Shown one piece after another: positions 42,246-49,971 of a stretch of 64,000 bases of DNA. The position numbers and the translations under genes were made by a program. Numbering within the stretch: position 1 is the first letter of the stretch; each line of letters begins with the position of its first letter. Source of the DNA: Anaerotruncus colihominis (GTDB taxonomy: Bacteria; Bacillota; Clostridia; Oscillospirales; Ruminococcaceae); contig CP102255.1 of NCBI GenBank assembly GCA_025146135.1, forward strand, positions 2,542,001-2,606,000, read 5' to 3'. The notes beneath the pieces were generated by a model that saw only the letters and a list, made by a program, of their open reading frames with translations, made no database searches and was not told where the DNA came from.

Positions 42246-43181
42246 TTATAATTTTTCAATGACGCGCAGCTTCGCGCTTTTGCTTCTGCTGTTGGCGGCA
42301 AGCTCCCGCTCCCCGGCTTCAATCGGCTTGCGGTTTAAAAGCCGCCCGCGCGGCTGATTGCCGCAGATGCAGACCGGGAAATCAGGAGGGCAGGTACATC
42401 CCCTGCAAAGCGCCGCAAATCGCTGTTTGACCATACGGTCCTCAAGCGAGTGGAAGGTGATGATTGCCATGCGTCCGCCGATGCGGAGCCTTTCAAACGC
42501 TTCGCCGAGAAAAACAGACAGGCTGGAGAGTTCCCCGTTCACCTCAATGCGAATCGCTTGAAAGACGCGCTTTGCAGGGTTGCCCCCTTCGCGCCGTGCC
42601 CTTGCGGGAATCGACGCGCCAATAATTGCCGCCAATTCTGCTGTTGTTGCAATTGGGCGCTGCGTCCTGGATTTCAAAATATTTTTTGCGATTGCCGGCG
42701 CAAACTTTTCTTCGCCGTAATCGCGGAACACGCGGCACAAATCCTTGAAGCTGTAGGTGTTGACCACGTCGCGGGCACTGAGTCCCGTCTTTGTCATACG
42801 CATGTCGAGCGGCGCGTCATGCGCGTAGGAAAATCCACGCTCCGGCGTGTCAAGCTGGTAGGACGACACGCCCAAATCGAGCAGAATACCGTCGACCGCC
42901 TCGATTCCCAGCTTGTCCAATACCGTACACAGTTCTGAAAAATCGCTCTGTACAACCGTTGCGCAGCCAAACGGCGCAAGCCGGCTGGACGCCACCGCCA
43001 CAGCATCGGGATCCTTGTCAAGCGCGATCAGCCGCCCGCCGTCCAAACGCTCTGCGATGGCGCGCGAATGCCCCGCGCCGCCGGCCGTGCCGTCGACATA
43101 AATGCCGTCCGGGCGGATATTCAGCCCCTCCAGACAGGCGTCAAGCAGCACGGGCACATGGGAAAAATGCAGTTCGTCCAT
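42246..43181 (-). CDS. rsmH: 16S rRNA m4C1402 methyltransferase
   Basis: SAM-dependent methylation of cytidine 1402 (N4) in the ribosomal P site. The 311-residue protein has HVPVLLDACLEGLNIRPDGIYVDGTAGGAGHSRAI, the DLGVSSYQLDTPERGFSY block, and AFERLRIGGRMAIITFHSLEDRMVKQRF. A zinc-type cysteine group near the C-terminus (CRGCTCPPDFPVCICG) is common in the family. The start is close to the mraZ stop (3 bp gap). A GC hairpin lies in the 116-bp gap to ftsL. Confidence 0.97.
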   Translation of the reverse strand: MDELHFSHVPVLLDACLEGLNIRPDGIYVDGTAGGAGHSRAIAERLDGGRLIALDKDPDAVAVASSRLAPFGCATVVQSDFSELCTVLDKLGIEAVDGILLDLGVSSYQLDTPERGFSYAHDAPLDMRMTKTGLSARDVVNTYSFKDLCRVFRDYGEEKFAPAIAKNILKSRTQRPIATTAELAAIIGASIPARARREGGNPAKRVFQAIRIEVNGELSSLSVFLGEAFERLRIGGRMAIITFHSLEDRMVKQRFAALCRGCTCPPDFPVCICGNQPRGRLLNRKPIEAGERELAANSRSKSAKLRVIEKL

Positions 43182-43184
43182 AGG

Positions 43185-43604
43185 CTAGAACCCCAAATCG
43201 TCCATCGCACCGGCGATGGCCTCTGATGTAAGCAGCTCGTTCTGCGCCTCCCAACGCGCCGTGTCCCAAATCTCAGCGCGGTTGGAGACGCCCGCGATCG
43301 TTACATCGCGTTCAAGCCCCGCATATTCGCGCAGATGCGCCGGAAGCACGACACGTCCCTGCCGGTCCGGTTCCACCTCGGCTGCTCCCGCGAAGAAAAA
43401 GCGGTTGAGCGGCGCGGATTTGCTGATGGGCAGCTCGCGCAGCTTGGCCGCAAGACGCTCCCATTCCTCCATTGAATAGACAAACAGGCAGTTATCCAGT
43501 CCGCGGGTCACGACGAACCGATCGCCAAGCTCCTCGCGCAAGCGTGCCGGGAAGTTGACACGGCCCTTGGCGTCGAGGTTATGCGCATATTGGCCCGTCA
43601 GCAT
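43185..43604 (-). CDS. mraZ: Transcriptional regulator MraZ
   Basis: First gene of the dcw cluster, related to AbrB-type regulators. The 139-residue protein has two tandem half-domains with DAKGRVNFPARLREELG (residues 11-27) and DRQGRVVLPAHLREYAGL, the DxxGR signatures of the family. In other bacteria MraZ forms a ring and represses its own operon by binding phased repeats upstream; such repeats are present here at 43627-43676. The ATG lies next to a G-rich site (GGGGGTGAAGGG). Confidence 0.96.
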   Translation of the reverse strand: MLTGQYAHNLDAKGRVNFPARLREELGDRFVVTRGLDNCLFVYSMEEWERLAAKLRELPISKSAPLNRFFFAGAAEVEPDRQGRVVLPAHLREYAGLERDVTIAGVSNRAEIWDTARWEAQNELLTSEAIAGAMDDLGF

Positions 43605-43626
43605 CCCTTCACCCCCGCTGGGAAAA

Positions 43627-43676
43627 TTTTCACCACTTCAATGGAGTATTCTCCACTCTTAACCACTTTTCACCAC
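43627..43676 (-). promoter_or_regulatory. MraZ operator: four GTGG boxes in 10-bp phase
   Basis: Read on the minus strand, this 50-bp stretch divides into five 10-mers: GTGGTGAAAA, GTGGTTAAGA, GTGGAGAATA, CTCCATTGAA, GTGGTGAAAA. Four begin with GTGG and the fourth position is skipped. It lies just downstream of the predicted transcript start and upstream of mraZ, as expected for an MraZ-type autorepressor that contacts successive turns of the helix. Confidence 0.8.
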
Positions 43677-43688
43677 TTTTACTTCTTT

Positions 43689-43717
43689 ATTATACTTGTC
43701 CCACACCCAAATTGCAA
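43689..43717 (-). promoter_or_regulatory. Promoter of the dcw cluster
   Basis: On the minus strand TTGCAA (43712-43717) and TATAAT (43689-43694) are 17 bp apart. The start is expected near 43682, so the MraZ boxes lie at about +6 to +56. Confidence 0.82.
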
Positions 43718-43839
43718 GCACTTTTATTTGCCAAATCAAGGAATGCAGATGGAATCGGTCGACCCATACCTTTGCATTCCGACAGCTTGCACAACCTTTC
43801 ACGGCAAACCAACAGGAAGGCGGCGCATACTGTTTGTAC

Positions 43840-43880
43840 AAAAAAAGCGCGACGCGAAATTTTTATTTCGCGTCGCGCTT
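43840..43880 (-). terminator. Terminator after yebC
   Basis: AAGCGCGACGCGAAAT and its complement form a perfect stem of about 15 bp. It is followed on the minus strand by TTTTTTT, 155 bp after the yebC stop codon, and insulates the dcw promoter. Confidence 0.9.
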
Positions 43881-44035
43881 AGGGCTTGTTTGAAAATAGA
43901 GGATTTGATTTTTCAAACAGCCCCTAATCTTTTTTAAATTTCCCCGGTATTCTTCGCCCAGCAGCCGCTTTGCTGTCCGCCGCGCAGCCAGGCATCATTT
44001 TTTGCCAAGGTCCTTTTCAAAGCAAGGAAATGTCC

Positions 44036-44779
44036 TCAGTCCTCGTCCGGCTCCTCGGGCATATCCCAGTTGTGATAGACATTCTGTACGTCGTCGTTCT
44101 CCTCGAGCAGATCGAGCAGCTTTTCCATTTTCTGAAGCAGCGCCTCGTCGTCGATCTTCGACTTGGTCATCGGGATATACTCCGCCTCGGCGGAATCGTA
44201 CGTGTACCCCTTCTCCTGCAAAGCAGCCGCGACTTTGGGCACGTCGTTCGGCTCGGTCGTGATCGTGATCATGCCATCCTCATAGTTAAAATCAGTCGCG
44301 CCCACCTCGAAGCAGTCGTCCATGACCTTTTCCTCGTCGATCCTGTTATCCTCGTTTTCGATGTAGATCATACCACGCCGCTCAAATAAAAACGACACGC
44401 TGCCCGTCTGCCCCAAGTTGCCCCCGCACTTATCAAAATAATGGCGCAGATCGCCCGCTGTGCGGTTGCGGTTGTCGGTCAGGGTTTCCACGATGAGCGC
44501 AACACCCGAAGGGCCGTACCCTTCGTATGTAATCTCCTCGTAGTCCTCCTTGCCCTCTCCGGCTTTCTTGAGCAAACGTTCAATGTTGTCGTTCGGCACA
44601 TTGTTGGCCTTCGCCTTTGCGATCAGCGTTGCCAGACGGCTGTTGTTGTTCGGATCAGGACCTCCCTCGCGCGCCGCGACAGTGATCTCACGGCCAATTT
44701 TTGTAAATATTTTGGCGCGCTGGCCATCAGTTTTCTCCTTTTTGCGTTTGATATTCGCCCATTTGGAATGTCCGGACAT
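44036..44779 (-). CDS. yebC: YebC/PmpR (TACO1) family protein
   Basis: A 247-residue member of the YebC family, which affects transcription or translation of difficult (Pro-rich) sequences in various bacteria. Diagnostic stretches are MSGHSKWANIKRKK at the N-terminus, DPNNNSRLATLIAKAKANNVPNDNIERLLKKA and YEGYGPSGVALIVETLTDNRNRT. The C-terminus ends in a Glu/Asp-rich tail. The start at 44779 is the ATG of MSGHSKW with GAGGAAAGG upstream. It is followed by a strong terminator. Confidence 0.95.
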   Translation of the reverse strand: MSGHSKWANIKRKKEKTDGQRAKIFTKIGREITVAAREGGPDPNNNSRLATLIAKAKANNVPNDNIERLLKKAGEGKEDYEEITYEGYGPSGVALIVETLTDNRNRTAGDLRHYFDKCGGNLGQTGSVSFLFERRGMIYIENEDNRIDEEKVMDDCFEVGATDFNYEDGMITITTEPNDVPKVAAALQEKGYTYDSAEAEYIPMTKSKIDDEALLQKMEKLLDLLEENDDVQNVYHNWDMPEEPDED

Positions 44780-44851
44780 ATCGTTCAACCTTTCCTCTTT
44801 ATCAATTCATCGTCAAACGGCGCGCTGAAAGCTGCCGGTTATCATACGTCT

Positions 44852-46072
44852 TCACCCCTGTGCCGCGCGGCGGCGCAGCATGGAGCCGGGCGGCACAGGG
44901 CCTGCGCACGGCAGCTCATACCGGCGCATCGGGTGACAGGCGCGCTCCACAGGCGCGCCCAGCTCAACATCAAAAATTTCCTCGATGTGCAGCGGACGCG
45001 GCGCCTGCCGCGGAACAAGCAGCTCGGCCTGTTCCCCGCGTGAAAACGCGTTTCGCTCCTGCACAGTCAACCGGCCGCCGGCCCATCCCTCTACAGAAGC
45101 GATCACATCCCATCCGCGCACATAGCCGTTTGTCTCACAATTCTGGCCCGGCGTCCCGAAGTAAAAGCCTGTGGAATAATTGCGATGGCTTACCTTATCC
45201 ACTTCGTCAAGCGCCCAGGAAGGCGGGCTGTATGCGCCGGGTGCGGCAAGATATGCGTCCAATGCAGCGCGATAGGCCGCTGTGACGCACGCCGTATAAT
45301 AGGCCGACTTCGCGCGGCCTTCGATCTTAAACGAGGTCACGCCCGCCTCTGTCAGACGGTCGAGATGACCGATCATGCAAAGATCATCGGCGTTGAGGAT
45401 ATAACTGCCGTGCGTATCCTCCACAATCGGAAAATATTGGCCAGGCCGCTTTTCCTCCACAAGCCGGTAGCTCCAGCGGCACGGCTGGGCGCATTCGCCC
45501 CGGTTGGCGTCGCGACCGGTCAGGTAGCTGCTGAGCAGGCATCGGCCGGACACCGACATACACATCGCTCCATGCACAAACGCCTCAAGCTCCAGCTCCG
45601 GCGAGGTGCGCGCACGGATCGCGCCGATCGCTTCCAAAGACAGCTCGCGCGCGAGTACGACGCGTGAAGCGCCAAGCCGGTACAGTTCCTCGGCCGTACG
45701 CCAGTTGACGACGCCGGCCTGCGTCGAAACATGCAGCGCCATTTTGGGTACAATACGGCGCGCCGCCATCATCACGCCGATGTCGGCAACAATCAGCGCG
45801 TCGACACCGGCGCTGTGCGCCATCTTTAGAAAATCCGGCAAACGGTCGGTTTCCTCGTTCGTCGCGAGCGTGTTGCAGACAAGATAAACGTTCACATCGT
45901 TTTCATGCGCATATACGACTGCCCGCGAAAGCTCATCCGGGCCGAAGCCCGCGGCCGCGGCGCGCATATCAAACTGCGTGCTGCCGAGGTAAACTGCATC
46001 CGCACCGAAGCGCACAGCCGCCTCCAGCCGCTCCCAATCGCCCGCCGGAGACAGAATCTCTATGGTTTGCAA
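44852..46072 (-). CDS. U32 family peptidase / tRNA hydroxylation-type protein
   Basis: A 406-residue member of the U32 family. Several members (TrhP/YegQ, RlhA, UbiU) are now known to act in RNA or quinone hydroxylation rather than proteolysis. It has LSPAGDWERLEAAVRFGADAVYLG and the family signature EAFVHGAMCMSVSGRCLLS. An [Fe-S]-type cysteine set is likely (C in MCMS, GRC, and GECAQPCRW). In Firmicutes this gene follows mltG, as here (29 bp gap), and the product is most like TrhP, which makes 5-hydroxyuridine at tRNA position 34. The start is TTG at 46072 after AGGGGA. Confidence 0.9.
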   Translation of the reverse strand: MQTIEILSPAGDWERLEAAVRFGADAVYLGSTQFDMRAAAAGFGPDELSRAVVYAHENDVNVYLVCNTLATNEETDRLPDFLKMAHSAGVDALIVADIGVMMAARRIVPKMALHVSTQAGVVNWRTAEELYRLGASRVVLARELSLEAIGAIRARTSPELELEAFVHGAMCMSVSGRCLLSSYLTGRDANRGECAQPCRWSYRLVEEKRPGQYFPIVEDTHGSYILNADDLCMIGHLDRLTEAGVTSFKIEGRAKSAYYTACVTAAYRAALDAYLAAPGAYSPPSWALDEVDKVSHRNYSTGFYFGTPGQNCETNGYVRGWDVIASVEGWAGGRLTVQERNAFSRGEQAELLVPRQAPRPLHIEEIFDVELGAPVERACHPMRRYELPCAGPVPPGSMLRRRAAQG

Positions 46073-46101
46073 GCGGTGATTCCCCTTTTTAACGCCGCCC
46101 G

Positions 46102-47754
46102 CTATTCGCCCTCATTGGGCATGGCAATGCCGTGCACACCTTCAATACCCGCGGCTTCAATATTGGCCGCATGTTCTTCAGCGGTCGTAGCGTAATAGAA
46201 TTTACCTTCTCTGTCAGCCAGGAAGAAGTAGTATTCGGTATCCTCCGGATAGATAGCCGCCTTGATGGCGTCCATACCGGGATTGGAGATCGGACCGACC
46301 GGGAGTCCCGTACAGACATACGTATTGTATGCATCGTACATCGGCTGATAGTCCGGGTTGGCCGCATCGTCCAGATATGGCTTGATGTCGTCCTCGACAT
46401 ACATGATCGTAACATCGGACTCAAGCCGCGGGAAAGCGTCCGGGTTGTCCAAACGCTTGTGGAAAATAGACGACACCATCTTCATATCGGCCGTCTGCGC
46501 AGCCTCCTTTTGAATGATGGAGGCGAGCGTGACCGCCTGGTCAAGCGTCATATTCTGGCTTGCCATCTGAGCGCGCAGCTCGTCCGTATAGACCATTTCC
46601 TCAAAACGGTTGAAGAACTTCTGAACGATGATGCTCGGATCCTCATCCTCATAGAAATTATACGTATCCGGGAAGAAATAGCCTTCATAGCGGCGGTAAC
46701 GGTTTGGGTCGTCCGGAATATCCTTCAGAAATTCATATCGGTCGGAAAAGTCGTTGCTGCCCAGATAATCATATAGTTCCTGTTCACCGCAAACATTGTA
46801 CTGCTCCAGCTTCTTGGCAATATCCGAAAGCGTCATGCCCTCATAGAAAATCAGCGTCAATTCCTGCGGGCCTGTGCCGGTGCGAAACACGGTCAGTATC
46901 TCATCATAGCCCATATTTGTGTTGAGCGTGTAGGTGCCAGGCAGCAGATCCTCCGCATCGTTTTTAAGCCCTGCGTAAAGCTGGAATGTCAGCGGCTGTG
47001 TAATCACCCCATCCTCCTTGAGCAAAGCCGCGATTTCCGAAAGCGACAGGTTCTCGGGCAGCTCAAATGTGACCTCGCCTTCCGGCTTGTTGAGTCCAAA
47101 CAGGTCGCTCGCACTTTGCAGGGCAAACATCGCCAGAAATACCGAAACACCCAAAGCGATCAACAGCACGACAAGCGCCTTAAACCAACGCCCCGCTCCA
47201 CCGCCGGACGAGCCGTCGTCGTAATCGTCGCCGCCATGGCCGCCGTGCGGCGGATCTCCGCCAGCGCCGGCCGGCTGCGGCTCATAAGCAGCCTTGTCGT
47301 TGATATTGACACGAAACGCACCGTCCCTGCCGCGGGCGGGCCGCCGGTCCCCGGGCGGCTGGCCGCCTGGCTGCGTACCGCTGTGCTGTATCCGCGCGCC
47401 CGGCTGTGCAGGGTGCTGTCCATGGCTTGAAGGCGCAGGCCTCGCCCCCAACGGCTGCGTGGGGCGCTGCGTATGGCCTGACACCGTCGCCGGTCTTGTC
47501 CCCGGCTGCTGCGCATGATAGCCGGCAGGCGCCGCCTGGGAGGCGGCAGGTCTTGCGGCCGGCTGTGCCGCCGGGCGCTGCGCAGTCGCTGCTGCAGCAT
47601 GGCTGCGCGCCTGAGCGTACCGGCGCTGATCATCCTCGTAGTTAAAAGCCGGACGGCGCTGCGGCTCTTGGGGAGAGCCGGTCTGCTCCGCATTGCTATC
47701 GTCATCCAGCTTGAATTTTCTGATCAAATCTTCAAATTCATTCTGATTGTTCAT
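46102..47754 (-). CDS. mltG: Endolytic murein transglycosylase MltG with long disordered N-terminus
   Basis: Cleaves nascent glycan strands to set their length. The 550-residue protein has a cytoplasmic N-terminus of about 188 residues that is unusually long and made of Ala/Gln/Pro/Gly/His-rich sequence. One membrane segment follows (about 190-212), then a LysM-like subdomain. The YceG catalytic domain has EGYFFPDTYNFY, the catalytic Glu in ASIIQKEA, and SDVTIMYVED...NTYVCTGLPVGPISNPGMDAIKAAIYP. The disordered arm may recruit partners. The ATG has AAGGAGG. It is cotranscribed with the U32 gene. Confidence 0.94.
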   Translation of the reverse strand: MNNQNEFEDLIRKFKLDDDSNAEQTGSPQEPQRRPAFNYEDDQRRYAQARSHAAAATAQRPAAQPAARPAASQAAPAGYHAQQPGTRPATVSGHTQRPTQPLGARPAPSSHGQHPAQPGARIQHSGTQPGGQPPGDRRPARGRDGAFRVNINDKAAYEPQPAGAGGDPPHGGHGGDDYDDGSSGGGAGRWFKALVVLLIALGVSVFLAMFALQSASDLFGLNKPEGEVTFELPENLSLSEIAALLKEDGVITQPLTFQLYAGLKNDAEDLLPGTYTLNTNMGYDEILTVFRTGTGPQELTLIFYEGMTLSDIAKKLEQYNVCGEQELYDYLGSNDFSDRYEFLKDIPDDPNRYRRYEGYFFPDTYNFYEDEDPSIIVQKFFNRFEEMVYTDELRAQMASQNMTLDQAVTLASIIQKEAAQTADMKMVSSIFHKRLDNPDAFPRLESDVTIMYVEDDIKPYLDDAANPDYQPMYDAYNTYVCTGLPVGPISNPGMDAIKAAIYPEDTEYYFFLADREGKFYYATTAEEHAANIEAAGIEGVHGIAMPNEGE

Positions 47755-47825
47755 GCGTCCTCCTTACCCCATCCGACGCCGGCAGCGTCGTGTCTGGCGG
47801 AAAAAACAATATATTCCATATCCGA

Positions 47826-47905
47826 AAAGCGATATGAAATATTACCCATCAAAAGACGGCCGCCGTGTAAATACGGCGCGCCGTCGGGCTTTGCACCGGT
47901 AGCAT
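47826..47905. repeat. Diverged copy of the 109-bp palindromic unit
   Basis: ATTACCCATCAAAAGACGG...CCGTCGGGCTTTGCACCGG follows the same plan as ATTGCCCATCAAAAGGCGG...CCGTTGGGCATAGCCCGG in the intact units, with paired changes in the stem. Confidence 0.6.
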
Positions 47906-48014
47906 ACCCATAAAACTGCCGCAAAGCGGCAGTGAAACCGGTAAAGCCGGTTTTAGCTGTGGCATAACATGCGCAGCCCGCTGCTTTGCAGCGTTTGCCG
48001 TTTGCACTGCGCAT

Positions 48015-48350
48015 ATTATACCATGTCCGCAAAGCGGCATGGTATAATTGCCCATCAAAAGGCGGTTGCCGCGCAAGCGGCGAGCCGTTGGGCATAGCCC
48101 GGTATAATAACCGCTTTGCGGTTATTATACCATGTCCGCGAAGCGGCATGGTATAATTGCCCATCAAAAGGCGGTTGCCGCGCAAGCGGCGAGCCGTTGG
48201 GCATAGCCCGGTATAATAACCGCTTTGCGGTTATTATACCATGTCCGCGAAGCGGCATGGTATAATTGCCCATCAAAAGGCGGTTGCCGTGCAAGCGGCG
48301 AGCCGTTGGGCATAGCCCGGTATAATAACCGCTCTACGGTTATTATACCA
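48015..48350. repeat. Tandem array of 109-bp palindromic units
   Basis: Three near-identical units start at 48015, 48124 and 48233 (ATTATACCATGTCC), with the beginning of a fourth at 48342. Each unit has three inverted repeats. Hairpin 1 is ATTATACCATG...CATGGTATAAT, hairpin 2 is GCCCATC...GGGC with an inner CCGC/GCGG stem, and hairpin 3 is GGTATAATAACCGC with its perfect complement. The last arm of hairpin 3 is also the first arm of hairpin 1 of the next unit, so the two stems exclude each other. There are no unique spacers, so it is not a CRISPR array. Confidence 0.9.
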
Positions 48351-48471
48351 TATATAATACCTCAATCCGCCATAATAATCAAATATTTTATAGGCCGGTC
48401 ATAAAATATTTACAGTCTGCCTGTACATATCTGTAAACGATTCTCCCCATCTGTCAGATTCAAATTCGATG

Positions 48472-48500
48472 CACCCATTTCATGTGCCCAACATAGTATA
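48472..48500 (+). promoter_or_regulatory. Sigma-K-like promoter of the small Cys/Gly protein gene
   Basis: CACC (48472-48475) and CATAGTATA (48492-48500) are 16 bp apart. This matches the Bacillus sigma-K consensus mACm-N16/17-CATANNNTA, with every defined base of the -10 correct. The gene starts 34 bp downstream. Confidence 0.6.
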
Positions 48501-48534
48501 AAACAAATTCATCAATTTGCGAGGTGTCAACAAA

Positions 48535-48684
48535 ATGTGTTATAACAATGGTTGCGGCATGCAGAACTACTGCGGTAATGGCTGCTACAACAACGGCTGC
48601 GGCGGCTTTGGCGGTTATGGCTACGGCTCCTGGCTCTGGATTATCCTCATCATTATCATCATCTTTGGTTTCGGCTGCTGCTGA
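48535..48684 (+). CDS. Small Cys/Gly-rich membrane protein, probable sporulation protein
   Basis: A 49-residue protein. The N-terminal half is rich in Gly, Asn, Tyr and Cys (MCYNNGCGMQNYCGNGC and a GGYGYG stretch). The C-terminal half is one hydrophobic helix (WLWIILIIIIIFGFG) ending in Cys-Cys. The plan, glycine/tyrosine head plus short Ile-rich helix, resembles the YjcZ/YhcU-like small spore proteins of Firmicutes, although the Cys content differs. GAGGTG lies 8 nt before the ATG, a sigma-K-like promoter lies upstream and a terminator follows, so it is a complete monocistronic gene. Function unknown; a coat or mother-cell membrane role is inferred. Confidence 0.8.
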   Translation: MCYNNGCGMQNYCGNGCYNNGCGGFGGYGYGSWLWIILIIIIIFGFGCC

Positions 48685-48702
48685 CAGCCGGACACACCCA
48701 AA

Positions 48703-48738
48703 GCGGCGGCCCCGGATTAACCGGGGCCGCCGTTTTTG
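48703..48738 (+). terminator. Terminator of the small Cys/Gly protein gene
   Basis: CGGCGGCCCCGG and CCGGGGCCGCCG form a strong stem with a 5-nt loop followed by TTTTTG. It also separates the gene from the convergent lipoprotein gene. Confidence 0.92.
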
Positions 48739-48749
48739 TTTACCGCAGG

Positions 48750-49334
48750 TCAGGCCGAATAATCCACATCATACTCCCGTGCGACCTCAAGCGAGGCTGG
48801 CTCTCCATCTATGTAATTGACACGGACAGAATAACTGCTTCCATGGAAATAGCTGGAGGAGCCATCCTCACGGTCCTCTGCGTCAGGCACATGTTCCTTC
48901 AGTACGGCGGGAGTTAAATCTGGCAGCGCCACCCCGTCAAAGCTGACGCCCTCGAGCGGATTGTCAAGCTCCGAATCAATCTTGACGGACGCAATCACAG
49001 CATCTTGCACGGGAACGCTCTCCTTTTCAGTCACGAGAGCCAATGTAACGCGCTTGACATCATCCTTCATCATATAGACGCCGGTATAATAAGAATTTGC
49101 ATCCATCGGCTGCGACGGGCTGATATCCGCCGCGCCAATCATCCCCGGCGCCACGCTTTTCATCGTAAAACCGGCGTCAAACAGGACGCCCGCCTTCGTT
49201 TCGCCGACAATGATCTCCGTACCGTCGATCGCAACCGGATACGCTTTGTCGCTTTTACTGGAGCACGCAGACAATGCGAGGCACAAAGCCGCCAGCATTG
49301 CCAGAACACCGCCCAATCCCAATTTCTTTTTCAT
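48750..49334 (-). CDS. Lipoprotein of unknown function
   Basis: A 194-residue protein with a clear lipoprotein signal peptide (KKK start, hydrophobic core, lipobox LSAC at about residues 21-24) and a Ser/Lys-rich linker. The rest is a small alpha/beta-looking domain with VAIDGTEIIVGETKAGVLFDAGF near its start and acidic stretches later; I recognise no known family. The start at 49334 follows GGAGG; the frame runs open to 49394 without a site. It follows the 5-formyl-THF cyclo-ligase gene after 19 bp and may be cotranscribed. Confidence 0.8.
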   Translation of the reverse strand: MKKKLGLGGVLAMLAALCLALSACSSKSDKAYPVAIDGTEIIVGETKAGVLFDAGFTMKSVAPGMIGAADISPSQPMDANSYYTGVYMMKDDVKRVTLALVTEKESVPVQDAVIASVKIDSELDNPLEGVSFDGVALPDLTPAVLKEHVPDAEDREDGSSSYFHGSSYSVRVNYIDGEPASLEVAREYDVDYSA

Positions 49335-49353
49335 AACACAACCTCCATCATGA

Positions 49354-49971
49354 TCAGCGGTTCTGCATCCGCCGTCTATTTCCCGCAGGCACACAGCAAA
49401 GCAGCCGTGATTCCGTCACGATCAGATCGACCGGCACGTCATACCTGCCATGCCAAAGACGTGGGCGCAGGTTATGCGCATAGATCACGCCGATTTTTGG
49501 ACCTGTATATTGCGACAGGAACCGGTCATAGTACCCTGCCCCATAACCGAGACGATAGCCGCGGCGGTCATAGGCAAGCGCCGGGACAATACAGATGCTG
49601 CCCTCAAAGTCCTCCAAAAGCACGCAGCGTTCACGGACAGGCTCGAGCACGCCGAAGGTCTGCGCAGCAAGGTCCTCCAGAGAATGAATCAGAAAAAATT
49701 CCATCTCCCGCCGGCCTTCCACGCAGCGCGGCGCCGCAACCCGCTTGCCGTCTGCAAGCGCGCGCTCAATCAGCGCGATGGTATCCACCTCAATCGGCTT
49801 GGAAACGTATGTCAGCACCGTGCCGCACGACGCGTATTCGTGCAGCCCCGTGACACGCCGCAAAATCCGCGCGTCCGCGGCCTGTTTTTTCTCCGGCGTC
49901 ATTGCGCGCCTCCAATCCTTGATCTCCGCGCGCAGCCGCTGCTTGAGCGGCCGGATATCTACGCCCTGCAT
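49354..49971 (-). CDS. 5-formyltetrahydrofolate cyclo-ligase
   Basis: Converts 5-formyl-THF to 5,10-methenyl-THF with ATP. The 205-residue protein has KQRLRAEIKDWRRAMTPEKK at the N-terminus, VLTYVSKPIEVDT, the PALAYDRRGYRLGYGAGYYDRFL nucleotide and folate loop (the GYGxGYYDR motif is diagnostic) and the C-terminal PVDLIVTE. The ATG at 49971 lies inside the end of the DJ-1 gene (13-bp overlap) and has no strong ribosome site, so it is probably translated by coupling. Confidence 0.93.
   Translation of the reverse strand: MQGVDIRPLKQRLRAEIKDWRRAMTPEKKQAADARILRRVTGLHEYASCGTVLTYVSKPIEVDTIALIERALADGKRVAAPRCVEGRREMEFFLIHSLEDLAAQTFGVLEPVRERCVLLEDFEGSICIVPALAYDRRGYRLGYGAGYYDRFLSQYTGPKIGVIYAHNLRPRLWHGRYDVPVDLIVTESRLLCCVPAGNRRRMQNR

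Larger units (their letters stand above)
43605..44035. other. Gap between mraZ and yebC
   Basis: This 431-bp gap contains the MraZ operator, the dcw promoter and a terminator for the upstream yebC transcript (annotated separately). The stretch 43881-44035 shows no further feature that I can support. Confidence 0.6.
47755..48534. other. Repeat-rich gap between mltG and the small sporulation-type gene
   Basis: The 780-bp gap is filled by the palindromic array (48015-48350), a diverged upstream copy (about 47826-47905), and other short hairpins such as CTGCCGCAAAGCGGCAG near 47918. The last 170 bp carry a sigma-K-like promoter. Open frames that run through the repeats have no ribosome sites. 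Confidence 0.7.

Noticed and set aside
47751-48294. Leftward frames of 75-144 codons running through the 48-kb repeats
   Set aside because: They exist because the repeat unit is read through in one frame; the same peptide recurs with the repeats. They have no ribosome site, and the palindromic structure explains the sequence better.
48015-48350. CRISPR array
   Set aside because: The whole 109-bp unit is repeated with no variable spacers, the unit is far longer than a CRISPR repeat, and there are no cas genes nearby.
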